DNA of 64,000 bases from Nocardiaceae bacterium. Its GTDB lineage: Bacteria; Actinomycetota; Actinomycetes; Mycobacteriales; Mycobacteriaceae. The notes under the pieces are model-generated. The model was not told the origin of the DNA, did no database searches, and worked only from the letters and a program-made list of their open reading frames with translations. The DNA lies in assembly GCA_021372355.1 (NCBI GenBank), contig JAJFUQ010000070.1, positions 1 through 64,000 of the forward strand, in the 5' to 3' direction. The position numbers were made by a program, and so were the translations under genes. This document shows positions 20,273 through 30,979 of this stretch, piece after piece (the stretch's first letter is position 1; the number at the start of each line of letters is the position of its first letter).

Positions 20273-21007
20273 GTGAGTCTCGTTCTTCTGCCTGCCGTTG
20301 ATGTGGCCAACGGCGAAGCTGTGCGCCTGGTTCAGGGCGAAGCCGGCTCGGAAACCGGTTACGGATCCCCGCGCGATGCTGCCTTCGCGTGGCAGAGCGC
20401 CGGCGCCGAGTGGGTCCACGTCGTGGACCTCGACGCGGCGTTCGGCCGTGGTTCGAATCGCGATCTCATCGCCAAGGTCGTCGGCGAACTCGACGTGAAG
20501 GTCGAGCTGTCCGGCGGCATCCGGGACGACGCGTCTCTCGAAGCTGCGCTGGCCACCGGCTGTGCCCGCGTGAATCTCGGCACCGCGGCGATCGAGGACC
20601 CGGACTGGTGCGCCCGTGCGATCGCCAAGTACGGCGAGCGCATCGCGGTCGGTCTGGATGTGCGCTTGATCGACGGCGAGTACCGCCTGCGCGGTCGAGG
20701 CTGGGTCACCGACGGTGGCGATCTGTGGGAGACGCTCGAGCGCCTCGAACGGCAGGGTTGTTCGCGCTACGTCGTCACCGACGTCAGCAAGGACGGCACC
20801 CTGACGGGCCCGAACCTCGAACTGCTTCGCGACGTGTGCGAGGCATCGGAGGCTCCGGTCATCGCTTCGGGTGGTATCTCCGTTCTCGAGGACCTCACCG
20901 CGATCTCCGAACTGACCGAGTTCGGTGTGGAGGGTGCGATCATCGGAAAGGCGCTGTACGCAGGTCGTTTCACTCTTCCTGAAGCGCTCGCTGCGGTCGC
21001 TCGCTGA
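20273..21007 (+). CDS. priA: Phosphoribosyl isomerase A (HisA, likely also TrpF)
   Basis: 244-aa (beta/alpha)8 isomerase acting on ProFAR in histidine synthesis. In actinobacteria this enzyme usually also catalyses the TrpF step of tryptophan synthesis. Motifs: [20 protein letters not shown] with the catalytic Asp, [35 protein letters not shown], and [16 protein letters not shown] with the second catalytic Asp. Bifunctionality is inferred from the lineage, not visible directly. It starts 11 nt after the small membrane protein gene, and impA follows 7 nt later. Confidence 0.94.
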   Translation: MSLVLLPAVDVANGEAVRLVQGEAGSETGYGSPRDAAFAWQSAGAEWVHVVDLDAAFGRGSNRDLIAKVVGELDVKVELSGGIRDDASLEAALATGCARVNLGTAAIEDPDWCARAIAKYGERIAVGLDVRLIDGEYRLRGRGWVTDGGDLWETLERLERQGCSRYVVTDVSKDGTLTGPNLELLRDVCEASEAPVIASGGISVLEDLTAISELTEFGVEGAIIGKALYAGRFTLPEALAAVAR

Positions 21008-21014
21008 GTTCGGC

Positions 21015-21848
21015 ATGAGTCTGACCAGGGACCCCCAGGAGTTGCTGGGGATTGCGTCGGATGTTCTCGATCTCGTGTGGGATCGATTCCTCGACGGTCT
21101 CTGTGCGGCGAGTGCGGTTTCGAAGGACAACGCCGACTTCGCGACCGCGGTGGATCTCGAGGTGGAACGGATCGTCTCTGCCGAACTGCGCGAGCGTACG
21201 GGCATCCCTGTTCTGGGCGAGGAGTTCGGTGGGCCCGACATCCACACAGGAACGACGTGGGTGCTCGATCCGATCGACGGGACGTTCAACTATTCGGCGG
21301 GGATATCCCTGGCGGGGACGCTGCTCGCGCTGGTGCACGAAGGCAAGCCGATCATCGGCCTCGTCTGGATGCCGCTGACGGGGGAGAGGTACGCCGCGCG
21401 CGAGGGCGGTCCCGTGATGAAGAACGGCAAACCGCTGCCCATGCTGGAACCGCGGGATCTCGCGACCTCGCTGATCGGCTTCGGTGTGTTCACGCCCCCG
21501 ATGGCCCAGTTCCTGTCGCCGGCGTCCCGGCTCGAACTGTTCACTAGCCTCAGTGCGAAGACCGATCGAATCCGGATTTCGGGGTCGACCGGCATCGACC
21601 TGGCTTACACCGCCGCGGGCGCACTCGGCGGCAGCATCGTGTTCGGCTTCCATCCGTGGGACAACGCGCCCGGCGCGCTGCTGGTCCAGGCGGCGGGCGG
21701 TATCGTCACCGATCTGGCCGGTGAGCCGTGGACGATCGAGTCGACGTCGATGGTGGCAGCAGCACCGCGGATCCATGACGAGTTGATGAGCGTCATCGCC
21801 TCGACTCATTGCAGTGACAAGAGCCTGCGGAGCATTTCCGATAACTGA
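21015..21848 (+). CDS. impA: Inositol monophosphatase-family phosphatase (ImpA)
   Basis: 277-aa Mg-dependent phosphatase of the inositol monophosphatase family. Metal-binding motifs: LGEEFGG, WVLDPIDGTFNYSAGI and HPWDNAPGALLVQAAGG. The priA-impA-hisF order occurs in Mycobacterium and Corynebacterium, where it is called ImpA. It may dephosphorylate inositol phosphate or act near histidine synthesis; histidinol-phosphate phosphatase activity cannot be excluded. ATG 21015 gives the normal length, though the frame is open upstream. It is the last his-cluster gene before the accessory block. Confidence 0.9.
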   Translation: MSLTRDPQELLGIASDVLDLVWDRFLDGLCAASAVSKDNADFATAVDLEVERIVSAELRERTGIPVLGEEFGGPDIHTGTTWVLDPIDGTFNYSAGISLAGTLLALVHEGKPIIGLVWMPLTGERYAAREGGPVMKNGKPLPMLEPRDLATSLIGFGVFTPPMAQFLSPASRLELFTSLSAKTDRIRISGSTGIDLAYTAAGALGGSIVFGFHPWDNAPGALLVQAAGGIVTDLAGEPWTIESTSMVAAAPRIHDELMSVIASTHCSDKSLRSISDN

Positions 21849-21908
21849 GTTGGGCCCCGGCCAGTGGCGTCACGGGCGCCAGATGGCCGAGGGTCGTGAG
21901 CATCCGGA

Positions 21909-23949
<2,041 letters not shown>

Positions 23950-24050
23950 GACAGACGCTCCAGACTCCGGCTGCGAGGGGCCAGATAATCGAATCGGGGA
24001 CGGCGCGGCCGAAGATGGCCGGGCACGAATTGCCCCTGATACTGCTCAGG

Positions 24051-24467
24051 TTACACCGACGCACCATTGGCAGATGGCGACGCGGGCGGGTCGCACTTGG
24101 TGCGAACATCAGCAAGCGCAGCGTCGACGCTGACGAATCTTTCCAGGGACCCCACCGCGCCGACGACGTCCAAGACCCGATCCACCGAGCGCACGCCGGT
24201 GACCAGTCGGAGTCCGTGTGTGGCCGAAACCTGAGCGCCGACGTCGAGGAGGACCTGAAGGCCGATCAGTCCGAAGAAATCGACGCCCGAAAGATCGACG
24301 ACAACGGTCGGTGCCGTGTCGTCGAACGCGTCGACCAGGCGTGTTCGGAACTCGTCGCCCGTCGATAGGTCAACCGCCCCGGCGACGGTCATGACCGTCA
24401 ACCCATCTTGGTGAACGACGTTGCTGCGAAGTCCGGCAACGTATTCGGCAGAGCGGCGAGTGGACAT
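24051..24467 (-). CDS. STAS-domain (anti-sigma factor antagonist-like) protein
   Basis: 138-aa protein with a single STAS domain: QDGLTVMTVAGAVDLSTGDE, TVVVDLSGVDFFGLIGLQVL and VSATHGLRLVTGVRSVDRVL. In classical anti-anti-sigma factors the helix after DLSGV carries a phosphorylated Ser (DSSGL). Here the stretch is DFFGLIGL and lacks it, so switching by an anti-sigma kinase seems unlikely. ATG 24467 has GGAGG ten bases upstream. It overlaps the 3' end of the DUF998 gene by 70 nt and probably shares its transcript. Partner unknown. Confidence 0.85.
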   Translation of the reverse strand: MSTRRSAEYVAGLRSNVVHQDGLTVMTVAGAVDLSTGDEFRTRLVDAFDDTAPTVVVDLSGVDFFGLIGLQVLLDVGAQVSATHGLRLVTGVRSVDRVLDVVGAVGSLERFVSVDAALADVRTKCDPPASPSANGASV

Positions 24468-25150
24468 GAATACCTCCGAGGAAAATTCTGTTGATGAGGA
24501 AGCGCGACGGGGGCGCATCTGGCGCGTCGTCGCGAGGCGGTCTTGGCCAGGGTCGTGGTGAGAACCGAAAGTCCGGTCACTGCCATGAAGATGGGTAGCG
24601 GATAAAGCACGAGTCGTTCGCTGATCCCGATTTGCACGACCGATCCGGCTAGCAAGACAACGCCGACAATCCCGCTCATCGCGCAGGCTGCCGACCAGGC
24701 CGCGACGATTCTCCGCCGGCGCCACAGCCACACCGCGATGAGAATCAGCACGAGGTGACGAGACACGAAAGCCGGGACCACGGCGAGGAGATGGGCGACG
24801 ATGCCGTCGCTGGAGGGGACCAGACCGGTCGCCGCCGTGCTCAGGCCCGTGATGAGGGACAGCGAACCAAGCCACCATTGGCGATATCCGCGCGGGACGA
24901 CGCTGCGAAAGAGAACGGCACCCGCAATCGTCACAAAGCCCAGGGCGACGAACGTCGCGTTCATGAGTAGATGCAAGGGCGAACAAAGATGCGCGGTGCA
25001 CGCCGTGACGCCGAGGTCGCTGATCGTGTCTCGCCGAAAGCTGTACGGGACGGTCCAGGCGTAGGCCGTGACGATCTCGGCCGCAAGGTAGAGGAAGGCG
25101 AGACTCCACGCGAGACCGGCCGCGCAATGCTGAGCAGCTTGTGACTTCAT
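24398..25150 (-). CDS. DUF998-family membrane protein
   Basis: 250-aa integral membrane protein with about six helices. The signature SFRRDTISDLGVTACTAHLC follows the first helix, typical of DUF998 proteins, whose function is unknown. The last about 24 codons overlap the start of the STAS gene in another frame, and this hydrophilic tail looks like read-through of DNA shaped by the STAS gene. It is the first gene of a minus-strand unit; the 277-bp region upstream (25151-25427) is shared with the divergent gene at 25428. Confidence 0.82.
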   Translation of the reverse strand: MKSQAAQHCAAGLAWSLAFLYLAAEIVTAYAWTVPYSFRRDTISDLGVTACTAHLCSPLHLLMNATFVALGFVTIAGAVLFRSVVPRGYRQWWLGSLSLITGLSTAATGLVPSSDGIVAHLLAVVPAFVSRHLVLILIAVWLWRRRRIVAAWSAACAMSGIVGVVLLAGSVVQIGISERLVLYPLPIFMAVTGLSVLTTTLAKTASRRRARCAPVALPHQQNFPRRYSCPLAALPNTLPDFAATSFTKMG

Positions 25151-25427
25151 CGCGCACTCCCGACTTCTGGGGTCTGGTCGGGTTCATCTCGCCGTCCCGC
25201 GTGGGGGACCGTGCGGTCTGTAGCGGGGGTCCATGGATCAGCGCCTGGCTCACGTGATCCACCGGACGAAATGTCTACGGTGTATATATGCAGTGTATGC
25301 CTACAGTCTTGACAAGGCTAGGTGTTCGGCGTGAACTGGTGTTACACAGTCGGTGTCCGTTGTGCGAAGCCTGTCGAAAACGGCGATCCGCCCGATGCCG
25401 AAATCGGAATCATCGTTAGGAACGAAA

Positions 25428-25898
25428 ATGGACATCAGCACTCTGGTCTGGCTCGCCGTGGTGGTGATTGCTGGAATTCTGCTCGGCGTAGGGACTGCTC
25501 TCACATCGAAGCGCTCGCTGGCGAAACGCCACTCGGAAGCCGAAATCATCCGAGATCGTGCAAGCAGGCAGGAGCGGGAGGCAGTGGCGCGCGAAGCTCG
25601 TGCCGACGAAGCTGCGGCAGATGCGCGCGCGATACAGGCGCAGGCCGACGCCAAAGCGGCGATCGCGGCGCGATTGCATCATGGCGCTGAGATGCGCCGC
25701 GAGGAAGCCGTCGCCGCTCGCGCCGAAGTCGACGCCGAGTTCGAACGCGCAGACAAGATCGATCCCGCGGCCCAGTCAGCCGAGACGCGCGGCAGGGCCA
25801 CTGACGATGCCACCGATAACTTCGCCACCGGTCACGGCAACCCGTTCACGCGCAACGGCAGGCCCGAGGGACGGCCGGCCGGTCGGCACGCCAACTAG
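25428..25898 (+). CDS. Membrane-anchored coiled-coil protein
   Basis: 156-aa protein. Residues 5-24 are an N-terminal membrane helix (TLVWLAVVVIAGILLGVG). A long Ala/Arg/Glu-rich coiled coil covers about 28-110, followed by a hydrophilic tail with ATGHGNPFTRNGRPEG. ATG 25428 has AGGAA upstream; the frame is open further to 25353 without good start support. A TTGACA at 25309-25314 in the AT-rich 25151-25427 gap is a possible -35 box, with no convincing -10. Its stop shares CTAG with the convergent tetR gene. No family recognised. Confidence 0.7.
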   Translation: MDISTLVWLAVVVIAGILLGVGTALTSKRSLAKRHSEAEIIRDRASRQEREAVAREARADEAAADARAIQAQADAKAAIAARLHHGAEMRREEAVAARAEVDAEFERADKIDPAAQSAETRGRATDDATDNFATGHGNPFTRNGRPEGRPAGRHAN

Positions 25899-26629
25899 TC
25901 GGACTCGCTCACGACAACCGCGCTGTCTGACGGGCTTGTCGAGTTGAGCGGCGAACCGGAATCGGCGGAGAGTTCGGCGGTCAGGCCGGTGCAGAGGATG
26001 TCGAGGCCCCGCTCCAATTCGGCGGCACCATCGTAGGTGGCCAGCGCTGAGGCCAGACTCCGGATCAACGGGAACTCGTCGATCGGCATGCGGAACAGGC
26101 CCAGGCGTAGTAGGTCGTCGGTTTCCTCGGGCCTCTCGACGACCTCCTGGAGTTCGTTGAGAACGTGGCCGTGCAAGAAACCAAAGAGGGCGCGGTAAAT
26201 GTGCAGCGCATCCGCGCCCGTGAAGCCTGCACCGGTGAGAAGCGCGAGTACGTCCTCCAAGGGACGAAGGGTGCCAAGCGGCCGTAGGCCGAGTGGCGTG
26301 GCGAGCGGGCGAGTGACGAGTAACGGCACAGCCTTTGGGTGCGCGAGCGCCAGGTCACGGAAATTCCGCGCGACCACCCGCAACTGATGCGTCCAATCTG
26401 GATCGGTGGTGTCCACAGTCAGTCCGGAGAGCACCAATTCGGCCACCCCGTCGAGCAGAGCGGCTTTGCTTGGTACCAATCGATACAACACCATGGGGTC
26501 CCGTCCCAGCGCGGTGCCGAGGCGGCGCATCGACAGCGCGTCAATGCCGTCGCGGTCGATGCACTCGAGCGCCGTTGCCAGCACTGTCTGCCGGGTCAGC
26601 GGGCCGGTCGTCTCACCGTTAGCGTTCAT
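25895..26629 (-). CDS. TetR-family transcriptional regulator (TetR_C_1-like)
   Basis: 244-aa regulator. The helix-turn-helix region is LSMRRLGTALGRDPMVLYRL (about residues 32-51), and the C-terminal domain resembles the tetracycline-repressor type (RALFGFLHGHVLNELQ). It is divergent from the small membrane protein at 26771. The 141-bp gap holds a palindrome and a TTGACA box. It may repress itself and the following row of small membrane genes (inference). Confidence 0.9.
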   Translation of the reverse strand: MNANGETTGPLTRQTVLATALECIDRDGIDALSMRRLGTALGRDPMVLYRLVPSKAALLDGVAELVLSGLTVDTTDPDWTHQLRVVARNFRDLALAHPKAVPLLVTRPLATPLGLRPLGTLRPLEDVLALLTGAGFTGADALHIYRALFGFLHGHVLNELQEVVERPEETDDLLRLGLFRMPIDEFPLIRSLASALATYDGAAELERGLDILCTGLTAELSADSGSPLNSTSPSDSAVVVSESD

Positions 26630-26683
26630 TCCAGTCCGTCCATTGGGCAGCCCAGCCTATGTGGGTAGCTCTCATTTAACACT

Positions 26684-26736
26684 GAACTAGAGTGTAGTTC
26701 TACAGCGTTGACATCGAGCGTAGACTTGAGTTAGTT
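26684..26736. promoter_or_regulatory. Candidate TetR operator and promoter
   Basis: The inverted repeat GAACTA-GAGTG-TAGTTC (26684-26700) is followed by TTGACA at 26708-26713 and, 17 bp later, a poor -10-like TTAGTT (26731-26736). The element lies between tetR and the gene at 26771. The -35 match is exact and the -10 weak, so the promoter call is tentative. Confidence 0.4.
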
Positions 26737-26770
26737 GCTTCACCTAAGAAGCCGTTCTCAGTAGGTTCCC

Positions 26771-27256
26771 ATGATCGTTCTCGTAGGCCTTGCGATATTC
26801 ATCGTCGCAATGGTCGTAGGAATGGTGGGGGTGCTCGCTAACGGGGGTACCGGACACGAACTCCCGTCCGACAGCTTCACTGTTCTCGGGTACCACGTCA
26901 CCGGTTCCACCGGGATCCTGTTCCTCTGCGGAATCCTGGTTGGCGTGTCGGGACTGATCGGATTGAGTGTCCTGCTCGCCGGCGCACGACGCAGCTCCAC
27001 CCGTGGCACCCGAGCGCGCAACGAGCTCAGGGAATCTCGACGGGAGACGGCCGCTGTGAGCCGCGAACGTGACGCGATCGCTGACCAGCGAGCCAATGCC
27101 GCAAGGGCAAACGCTGGCGGTCGACATGACCGGGACGATCGGGATGACTCGGTCCGGCGCGTGAGCCATGGCGGCGACCGCCGTTTCTCCGGCTTGTTCC
27201 GGCGCCGGAGTGTCGACGGATCAACCGCGGATGCCGCGCACGGCGGCCGTACGTAA
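26771..27256 (+). CDS. Two-helix membrane protein with basic tail
   Basis: 161-aa protein. Two hydrophobic segments (about residues 2-24 and 47-70) flank a short external loop with GTGHELPSDSFTVLGYHVTG. The C-terminal half is Arg/Asp-rich and probably cytoplasmic (RRETAAVSRERDAIADQR). It is the first of four small membrane-protein genes on the plus strand downstream of the TetR control region. No family recognised. Confidence 0.7.
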   Translation: MIVLVGLAIFIVAMVVGMVGVLANGGTGHELPSDSFTVLGYHVTGSTGILFLCGILVGVSGLIGLSVLLAGARRSSTRGTRARNELRESRRETAAVSRERDAIADQRANAARANAGGRHDRDDRDDSVRRVSHGGDRRFSGLFRRRSVDGSTADAAHGGRT

Positions 27257-27374
27257 TACGGCCTCGCCGCCCAAAGAACTTGGCCTACCGGGCCGAGACC
27301 GCCAAACGGGCAGGCGGAATCTCCAAAACGGTTTCTTCACCCCAGCCCGAACAACCAACAGAAATCAGGTCATC

Positions 27375-27530
27375 ATGATCGTCCTCGGACTGATCCTCAT
27401 CGTGGCGGGCTACCTGCTCGGCATAGGGATCCTCACAACGCTCGGAATCATCCTCCTCGTCGTGGGACTCGTCCTACTCCTGATGGGCTCGATGGGTCGA
27501 CCAGCCTTCGGCCGCCGCCACTACTTCTGA
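27375..27530 (+). CDS. DUF6131-family small membrane protein
   Basis: 51-aa, almost entirely hydrophobic protein with two short helices. It begins MIVLGLILIVAGYLLGIGIL and ends MGRPAFGRRHYF, which is the DUF6131 pattern of very small actinobacterial membrane proteins. ATG 27375 is preceded by CAGGTCATC, and the longer open frame starting at 27168 is not credible. Function unknown. Confidence 0.78.
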   Translation: MIVLGLILIVAGYLLGIGILTTLGIILLVVGLVLLLMGSMGRPAFGRRHYF

Positions 27531-27579
27531 TCCGACGCGGTCGACCTGACGGTTCGGCGCTTGGCGAGAGGCGATACCC

Positions 27580-27786
27580 GTGCGTACCAACGCTGAGGAA
27601 CTCCGCAGCAGGAGCTTCGACCTGATCATTTACGGCGCCGCGCTGGTCGTGGCCGGGTTTGCATTCGCCATGCCGGTGCTATGGGCTCTGGCCAGCGTCT
27701 CCCTCGCTGCGGGAGCGGTGCTCCAGGCGTCTGCGTCACTGGTCCGTGCAGTCGAAAACGACGACTCGACGGACTACATCCGTTAA
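27580..27786 (+). CDS. Small membrane protein
   Basis: 68-aa protein with a charged N-terminus (MRTNAEELRSRSFDL), two closely spaced hydrophobic helices (about 15-33 and 35-55) and an acidic tail ENDDSTDYIR. GTG start with GAGAGGCGA upstream. It lies 49 bp after the DUF6131 gene. Family not recognised. Confidence 0.65.
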   Translation: MRTNAEELRSRSFDLIIYGAALVVAGFAFAMPVLWALASVSLAAGAVLQASASLVRAVENDDSTDYIR

Positions 27787-27852
27787 CCCACCAGGGCTCG
27801 GAAAAAAGAACACTCGCGACCGTGGTGGTCGGAGTGACATCGGAGGTGCGTC

Positions 27853-28077
27853 ATGCGTAGGGGACCAGGCGGAATCATCGGCATCATCGTGGTCGTGTGG
27901 CTGATCATCGGTGCTGTCGCGTGCGGACAGCGCGGATATTTCAGCAATGACACTGAGGGGTGCGGCGGTATCGCCACAATCGCAGTGACGATCCTTGCGG
28001 GTCCACTGAACTACATGGGCGTCAATCCAAAGGTGGCGGACTGCAATGTGCCGAATGCGCCACAGCCCAGCCAATAG
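27853..28077 (+). CDS. Small membrane protein, Cys-containing
   Basis: 74-aa protein. One strong hydrophobic helix (IIGIIVVVWLIIGAVA) is followed by Cys24, then GYFSNDTEGCGG, a second weak hydrophobic segment (IATIAVTILAG) and a tail with another Cys. Similar short proteins beginning RRGPG.IIG occur in rhodococci. ATG 27853 is preceded by GGAGGTGC. It is the last of the row of small membrane genes. Confidence 0.68.
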   Translation: MRRGPGGIIGIIVVVWLIIGAVACGQRGYFSNDTEGCGGIATIAVTILAGPLNYMGVNPKVADCNVPNAPQPSQ

Positions 28078-28092
28078 AGCGCTGGGGTCTAC

Positions 28093-28503
28093 ATGACGAC
28101 GACCAGAGTTTCATCGTGCTTGATCCGGGTTTCTGACCTGGACCGCGCGATGAGCTTCTACCAGGACGTTTTCGAGTGTCGAGTGGCGATCCGTGAACCG
28201 GACAGTGCACTGCTCATCAGTCCCGACGGGTTTCAGTTCTACCTGCGCGTTGCCAACCGATCGGCGCACGCGCAGCGAATTGAAGACATCGGCGTCAAGC
28301 AGATCATCTGGTCGGCGGAGAGTGCGAAGGAGCTGGCGAAGATCGAAGAACGGCTGCGTCGGTTCTATCCGAGCACGTACACGAACACCACGAACGGAAT
28401 CACGTTCGTCGACGGGATAGACCCGGATGGCAACCGTGTGCTGATCACGACGCCCACGCCGGCGCAACTCCCGCGAGAGGTCATCGATCGCCGGATGCGC
28501 TGA
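28093..28503 (+). CDS. VOC (glyoxalase/bleomycin resistance-fold) protein
   Basis: 136-aa single-domain protein of the vicinal oxygen chelate superfamily. Motifs: SCLIRVSDLDRAMSFYQDVF at the N-terminus and ITFVDGIDPDGNRVLITTP at the C-terminus. The usual metal-binding His at the first position is not present (LIRV), so enzymatic activity is uncertain. It begins 15 nt after the last small membrane gene and ends 43 nt before hisF. Confidence 0.82.
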   Translation: MTTTRVSSCLIRVSDLDRAMSFYQDVFECRVAIREPDSALLISPDGFQFYLRVANRSAHAQRIEDIGVKQIIWSAESAKELAKIEERLRRFYPSTYTNTTNGITFVDGIDPDGNRVLITTPTPAQLPREVIDRRMR

Positions 28504-28546
28504 ACCCCCACCGGAACTCATCAAGTCTCATCTCTAGGATGACTTT

Positions 28547-29320
28547 GTGACGGTTGCGGTTCGCGTTATCCCATGTCTCGACGTCGACGCAGGTCGAGTG
28601 GTCAAAGGCGTCAATTTCGCCAATCTTCGGGACGCCGGCGATCCGGTCGCGTTGGCCGCTGCGTACGACGCCCAGGGTGCCGACGAACTCACCTTCCTCG
28701 ACGTGACGGCGTCATCGGGAAACCGCGAAACGATGTTCGACGTCGTGCGTCGTACCGCGGAGCAGGTCTTCATTCCGCTTACGGTGGGAGGCGGCGTTCG
28801 CAGCGTCGCCGACGTCGACACGTTGCTGCGCGCCGGTGCCGACAAGGTCTCGGTGAACACCGCGGCGATCGCACGACCGGAACTGCTCAAGGAACTCAGT
28901 GAGCGTTTCGGCTCGCAGTGCATCGTGCTGTCGGTCGATGCTCGGACTGTCCCGGACGGTGAAACCGACACCCCGTCGGGCTGGGAGGTCACGACCCACG
29001 GTGGCCGTCGCGGCACCGGAATCGACGCCGTCGAGTGGGCGATTCGCGGCCAGGAGTTGGGCGTCGGCGAGATTCTGCTGAACTCGATGGATGCCGACGG
29101 CACGAAGGCCGGTTTCGACCTGCCGATGATCCGCGCGGTTCGCGCCGCTGTGACCGTGCCCGTGATCGCGAGCGGTGGCGCTGGAGCGGTCGACGACTTC
29201 GCCCCTGCGGTCCACGCGGGTGCGGACGCTGTGCTCGCGGCGAGCGTCTTCCACTTCGGCGATCTGACGATTCCGCAGGTCAAGGCCTCGATGAAGGAAG
29301 CAGGCATCGTTGTCCGTTAA
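28547..29320 (+). CDS. hisF: Imidazole glycerol phosphate synthase, cyclase subunit
   Basis: 257-aa (beta/alpha)8 cyclase that pairs with HisH. The catalytic aspartates are in [15 protein letters not shown] and VLSVDART, and the phosphate-binding loops are TVGGGVRS and [16 protein letters not shown] start at 28547. In most relatives hisI follows; here pdxT begins inside the last 11 nt of hisF, and hisI is not in the window. Confidence 0.96.
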   Translation: MTVAVRVIPCLDVDAGRVVKGVNFANLRDAGDPVALAAAYDAQGADELTFLDVTASSGNRETMFDVVRRTAEQVFIPLTVGGGVRSVADVDTLLRAGADKVSVNTAAIARPELLKELSERFGSQCIVLSVDARTVPDGETDTPSGWEVTTHGGRRGTGIDAVEWAIRGQELGVGEILLNSMDADGTKAGFDLPMIRAVRAAVTVPVIASGGAGAVDDFAPAVHAGADAVLAASVFHFGDLTIPQVKASMKEAGIVVR

Positions 29321-29894
29321 AGTCGGCGTTCTGGCGCTGCAGGGCGACGTCCGCGAACATCTCGAGTCCCTGGAAGCCTCTGGGGTGGAGGCGATTTCGG
29401 TACGCCGGGAGCGAGAACTAGAGCAGATCGACGGGCTGGTGATCCCCGGCGGCGAGTCGACCGCGATCAGCAAGTTGCTCGGCATCTTCGATATGTTCGA
29501 ACCGATCCAGGCCCGACTCAAGGACGGCATGCCGGCGTTCGGGTCGTGCGCCGGAATGATTCTGCTTGCGAGCGAAGTGCTCGATACCCGCGCTGATGCC
29601 GTGAACTTCGGTGCGATCGACATGACGGTTCGTCGCAACGCGTTCGGGCGCCAAGTCGATTCGTTCGAGCAGGACCTCGAGTTCGTGGGCCTGGAATCGC
29701 CAGTGCGGGCCGTTTTCATTCGGGCTCCGTGGGTCGAGCGCGTCGGCAGCGACGTTGAAGTCCTCGCGCGGGACAACAGCGGGCACATCGTTGCCGTTCG
29801 GCATGGCAATGTCATGGCCACTGCCTTTCACCCTGAAGTGACGTCCGATCACCGCGTTCACGGACTTTTTGCACGTCTGGTTCAGACTGCCTAG
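29310..29894 (+). CDS. pdxT: Pyridoxal 5'-phosphate synthase, glutaminase subunit
   Basis: 194-aa class I glutaminase that feeds ammonia to PdxS for PLP synthesis. Signature [15 protein letters not shown] at the N-terminus, [14 protein letters not shown], Cys in [11 protein letters not shown], and the His-Glu pair in [15 protein letters not shown]. The TTG start lies within hisF (11-nt overlap), which implies translational coupling. No pdxS is present in the window, so its partner must be elsewhere. Confidence 0.95.
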   Translation: MSVKVGVLALQGDVREHLESLEASGVEAISVRRERELEQIDGLVIPGGESTAISKLLGIFDMFEPIQARLKDGMPAFGSCAGMILLASEVLDTRADAVNFGAIDMTVRRNAFGRQVDSFEQDLEFVGLESPVRAVFIRAPWVERVGSDVEVLARDNSGHIVAVRHGNVMATAFHPEVTSDHRVHGLFARLVQTA

Positions 29895-29914
29895 CTGGTC
29901 GTCGACCGAGGATC

Positions 29915-30979
29915 ATGGGTGATGTGCACCTAGCCCTCCGATCAACCGGCGTGCACGCCGCATTGCTTGCCGCGCTGCTGTTCGGCGCGGGAACTCCGGC
30001 CGCCAAGCTGCTGTTGGGCAGCGTGAGTCCTTGGCTCCTGGCCGGACTGCTGTACTGCGGTTCCGGACTGGGTCTAGGGGCGTGGCGCGTGGCTCGTCGT
30101 GCTCCGCGCGTCCGGCTGTCGCGGTCGGAGTGGTTGCCGTTGTCCGGTGCCGTGACCTGCGGCGGCGTGATCGCGCCGGTGCTTCTCATGGCTGGGTTGA
30201 CCCATCTCCCCGCCTCCGGCGCATCGCTTCTGCTCAATGCGGAAAGCGTCTTCACGGCACTCTTGGCCTGGCTCGTCTTCCGCGAAAACGCCAATTCTCG
30301 GGTGGTTGCGGGAATGGTCGCGATCGTGGCGGGTGCCGTCGTTCTGTCGGCTCCCAACGGCGCGGAATTCGGCGGGTACTGGCCTTTGCTGGCGGTGCTC
30401 GGCGCGTGCCTGATGTGGGGCGTGGACAACAACCTCACCCGGAAAGTCGCCTTGGCGGACGCGACGTGGCTGGCGGCCGTGAAGGGGTTGGTCGCGGGTC
30501 CGGTGAACCTCGTGCTCGCGACAGCGGTCGGCACTCATCTGCCGCCCGCGCTGAGCGTCGCGGGTGCGATGGTTGTTGGATTGCTGGCCTACGGCGTGAG
30601 TCTTGTGCTGTTCATCGTGGCACTGCGCCATGTCGGATCCGCTCGGGCCGGTGCCTACTTCGCGGTCGCGCCATTTTTCGGAGCGGTGCTCGCGATTGCT
30701 TTCGGCGATTCGCTGAACTGGCAGATCGTGGTCGCCGGAGTGCTGATGGCGGTGGGTGTCTGGCTCCACCTGAGCGAGCAGCATCAACATCCGCACACTC
30801 ATTCGCCGCTGAATCACGACCACTATCACCGTCACGACGACGAGCACCACGATCACGTCCACGTTCTCGGGACGCCGCCGCTGGATCGTCGGGGTGGACA
30901 CCGCCATATTCACGACCATGTGCCCGTCACTCACACGCATGAACACTTCCCGGACATGCATCACCGGCATCTGCATTGA
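29915..30979 (+). CDS. EamA/DMT-family exporter with His-rich C-terminal tail
   Basis: 354-aa transporter with ten membrane helices in two EamA repeats (about residues 12-140 and 150-282; the first contains LLFGAGTPAAKLLLG). The last 68 residues (287-354) are cytosolic or external and contain 23 His, many as HxH, with Asp. Such tails bind Ni, Co or Zn, so metal export or metal sensing is plausible; the family itself transports varied metabolites. The stop overlaps the start of a beta-propeller lipoprotein gene (TTGA), which suggests a joint function. It is inserted between pdxT and yebC. Confidence 0.88.
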   Translation: MGDVHLALRSTGVHAALLAALLFGAGTPAAKLLLGSVSPWLLAGLLYCGSGLGLGAWRVARRAPRVRLSRSEWLPLSGAVTCGGVIAPVLLMAGLTHLPASGASLLLNAESVFTALLAWLVFRENANSRVVAGMVAIVAGAVVLSAPNGAEFGGYWPLLAVLGACLMWGVDNNLTRKVALADATWLAAVKGLVAGPVNLVLATAVGTHLPPALSVAGAMVVGLLAYGVSLVLFIVALRHVGSARAGAYFAVAPFFGAVLAIAFGDSLNWQIVVAGVLMAVGVWLHLSEQHQHPHTHSPLNHDHYHRHDDEHHDHVHVLGTPPLDRRGGHRHIHDHVPVTHTHEHFPDMHHRHLH

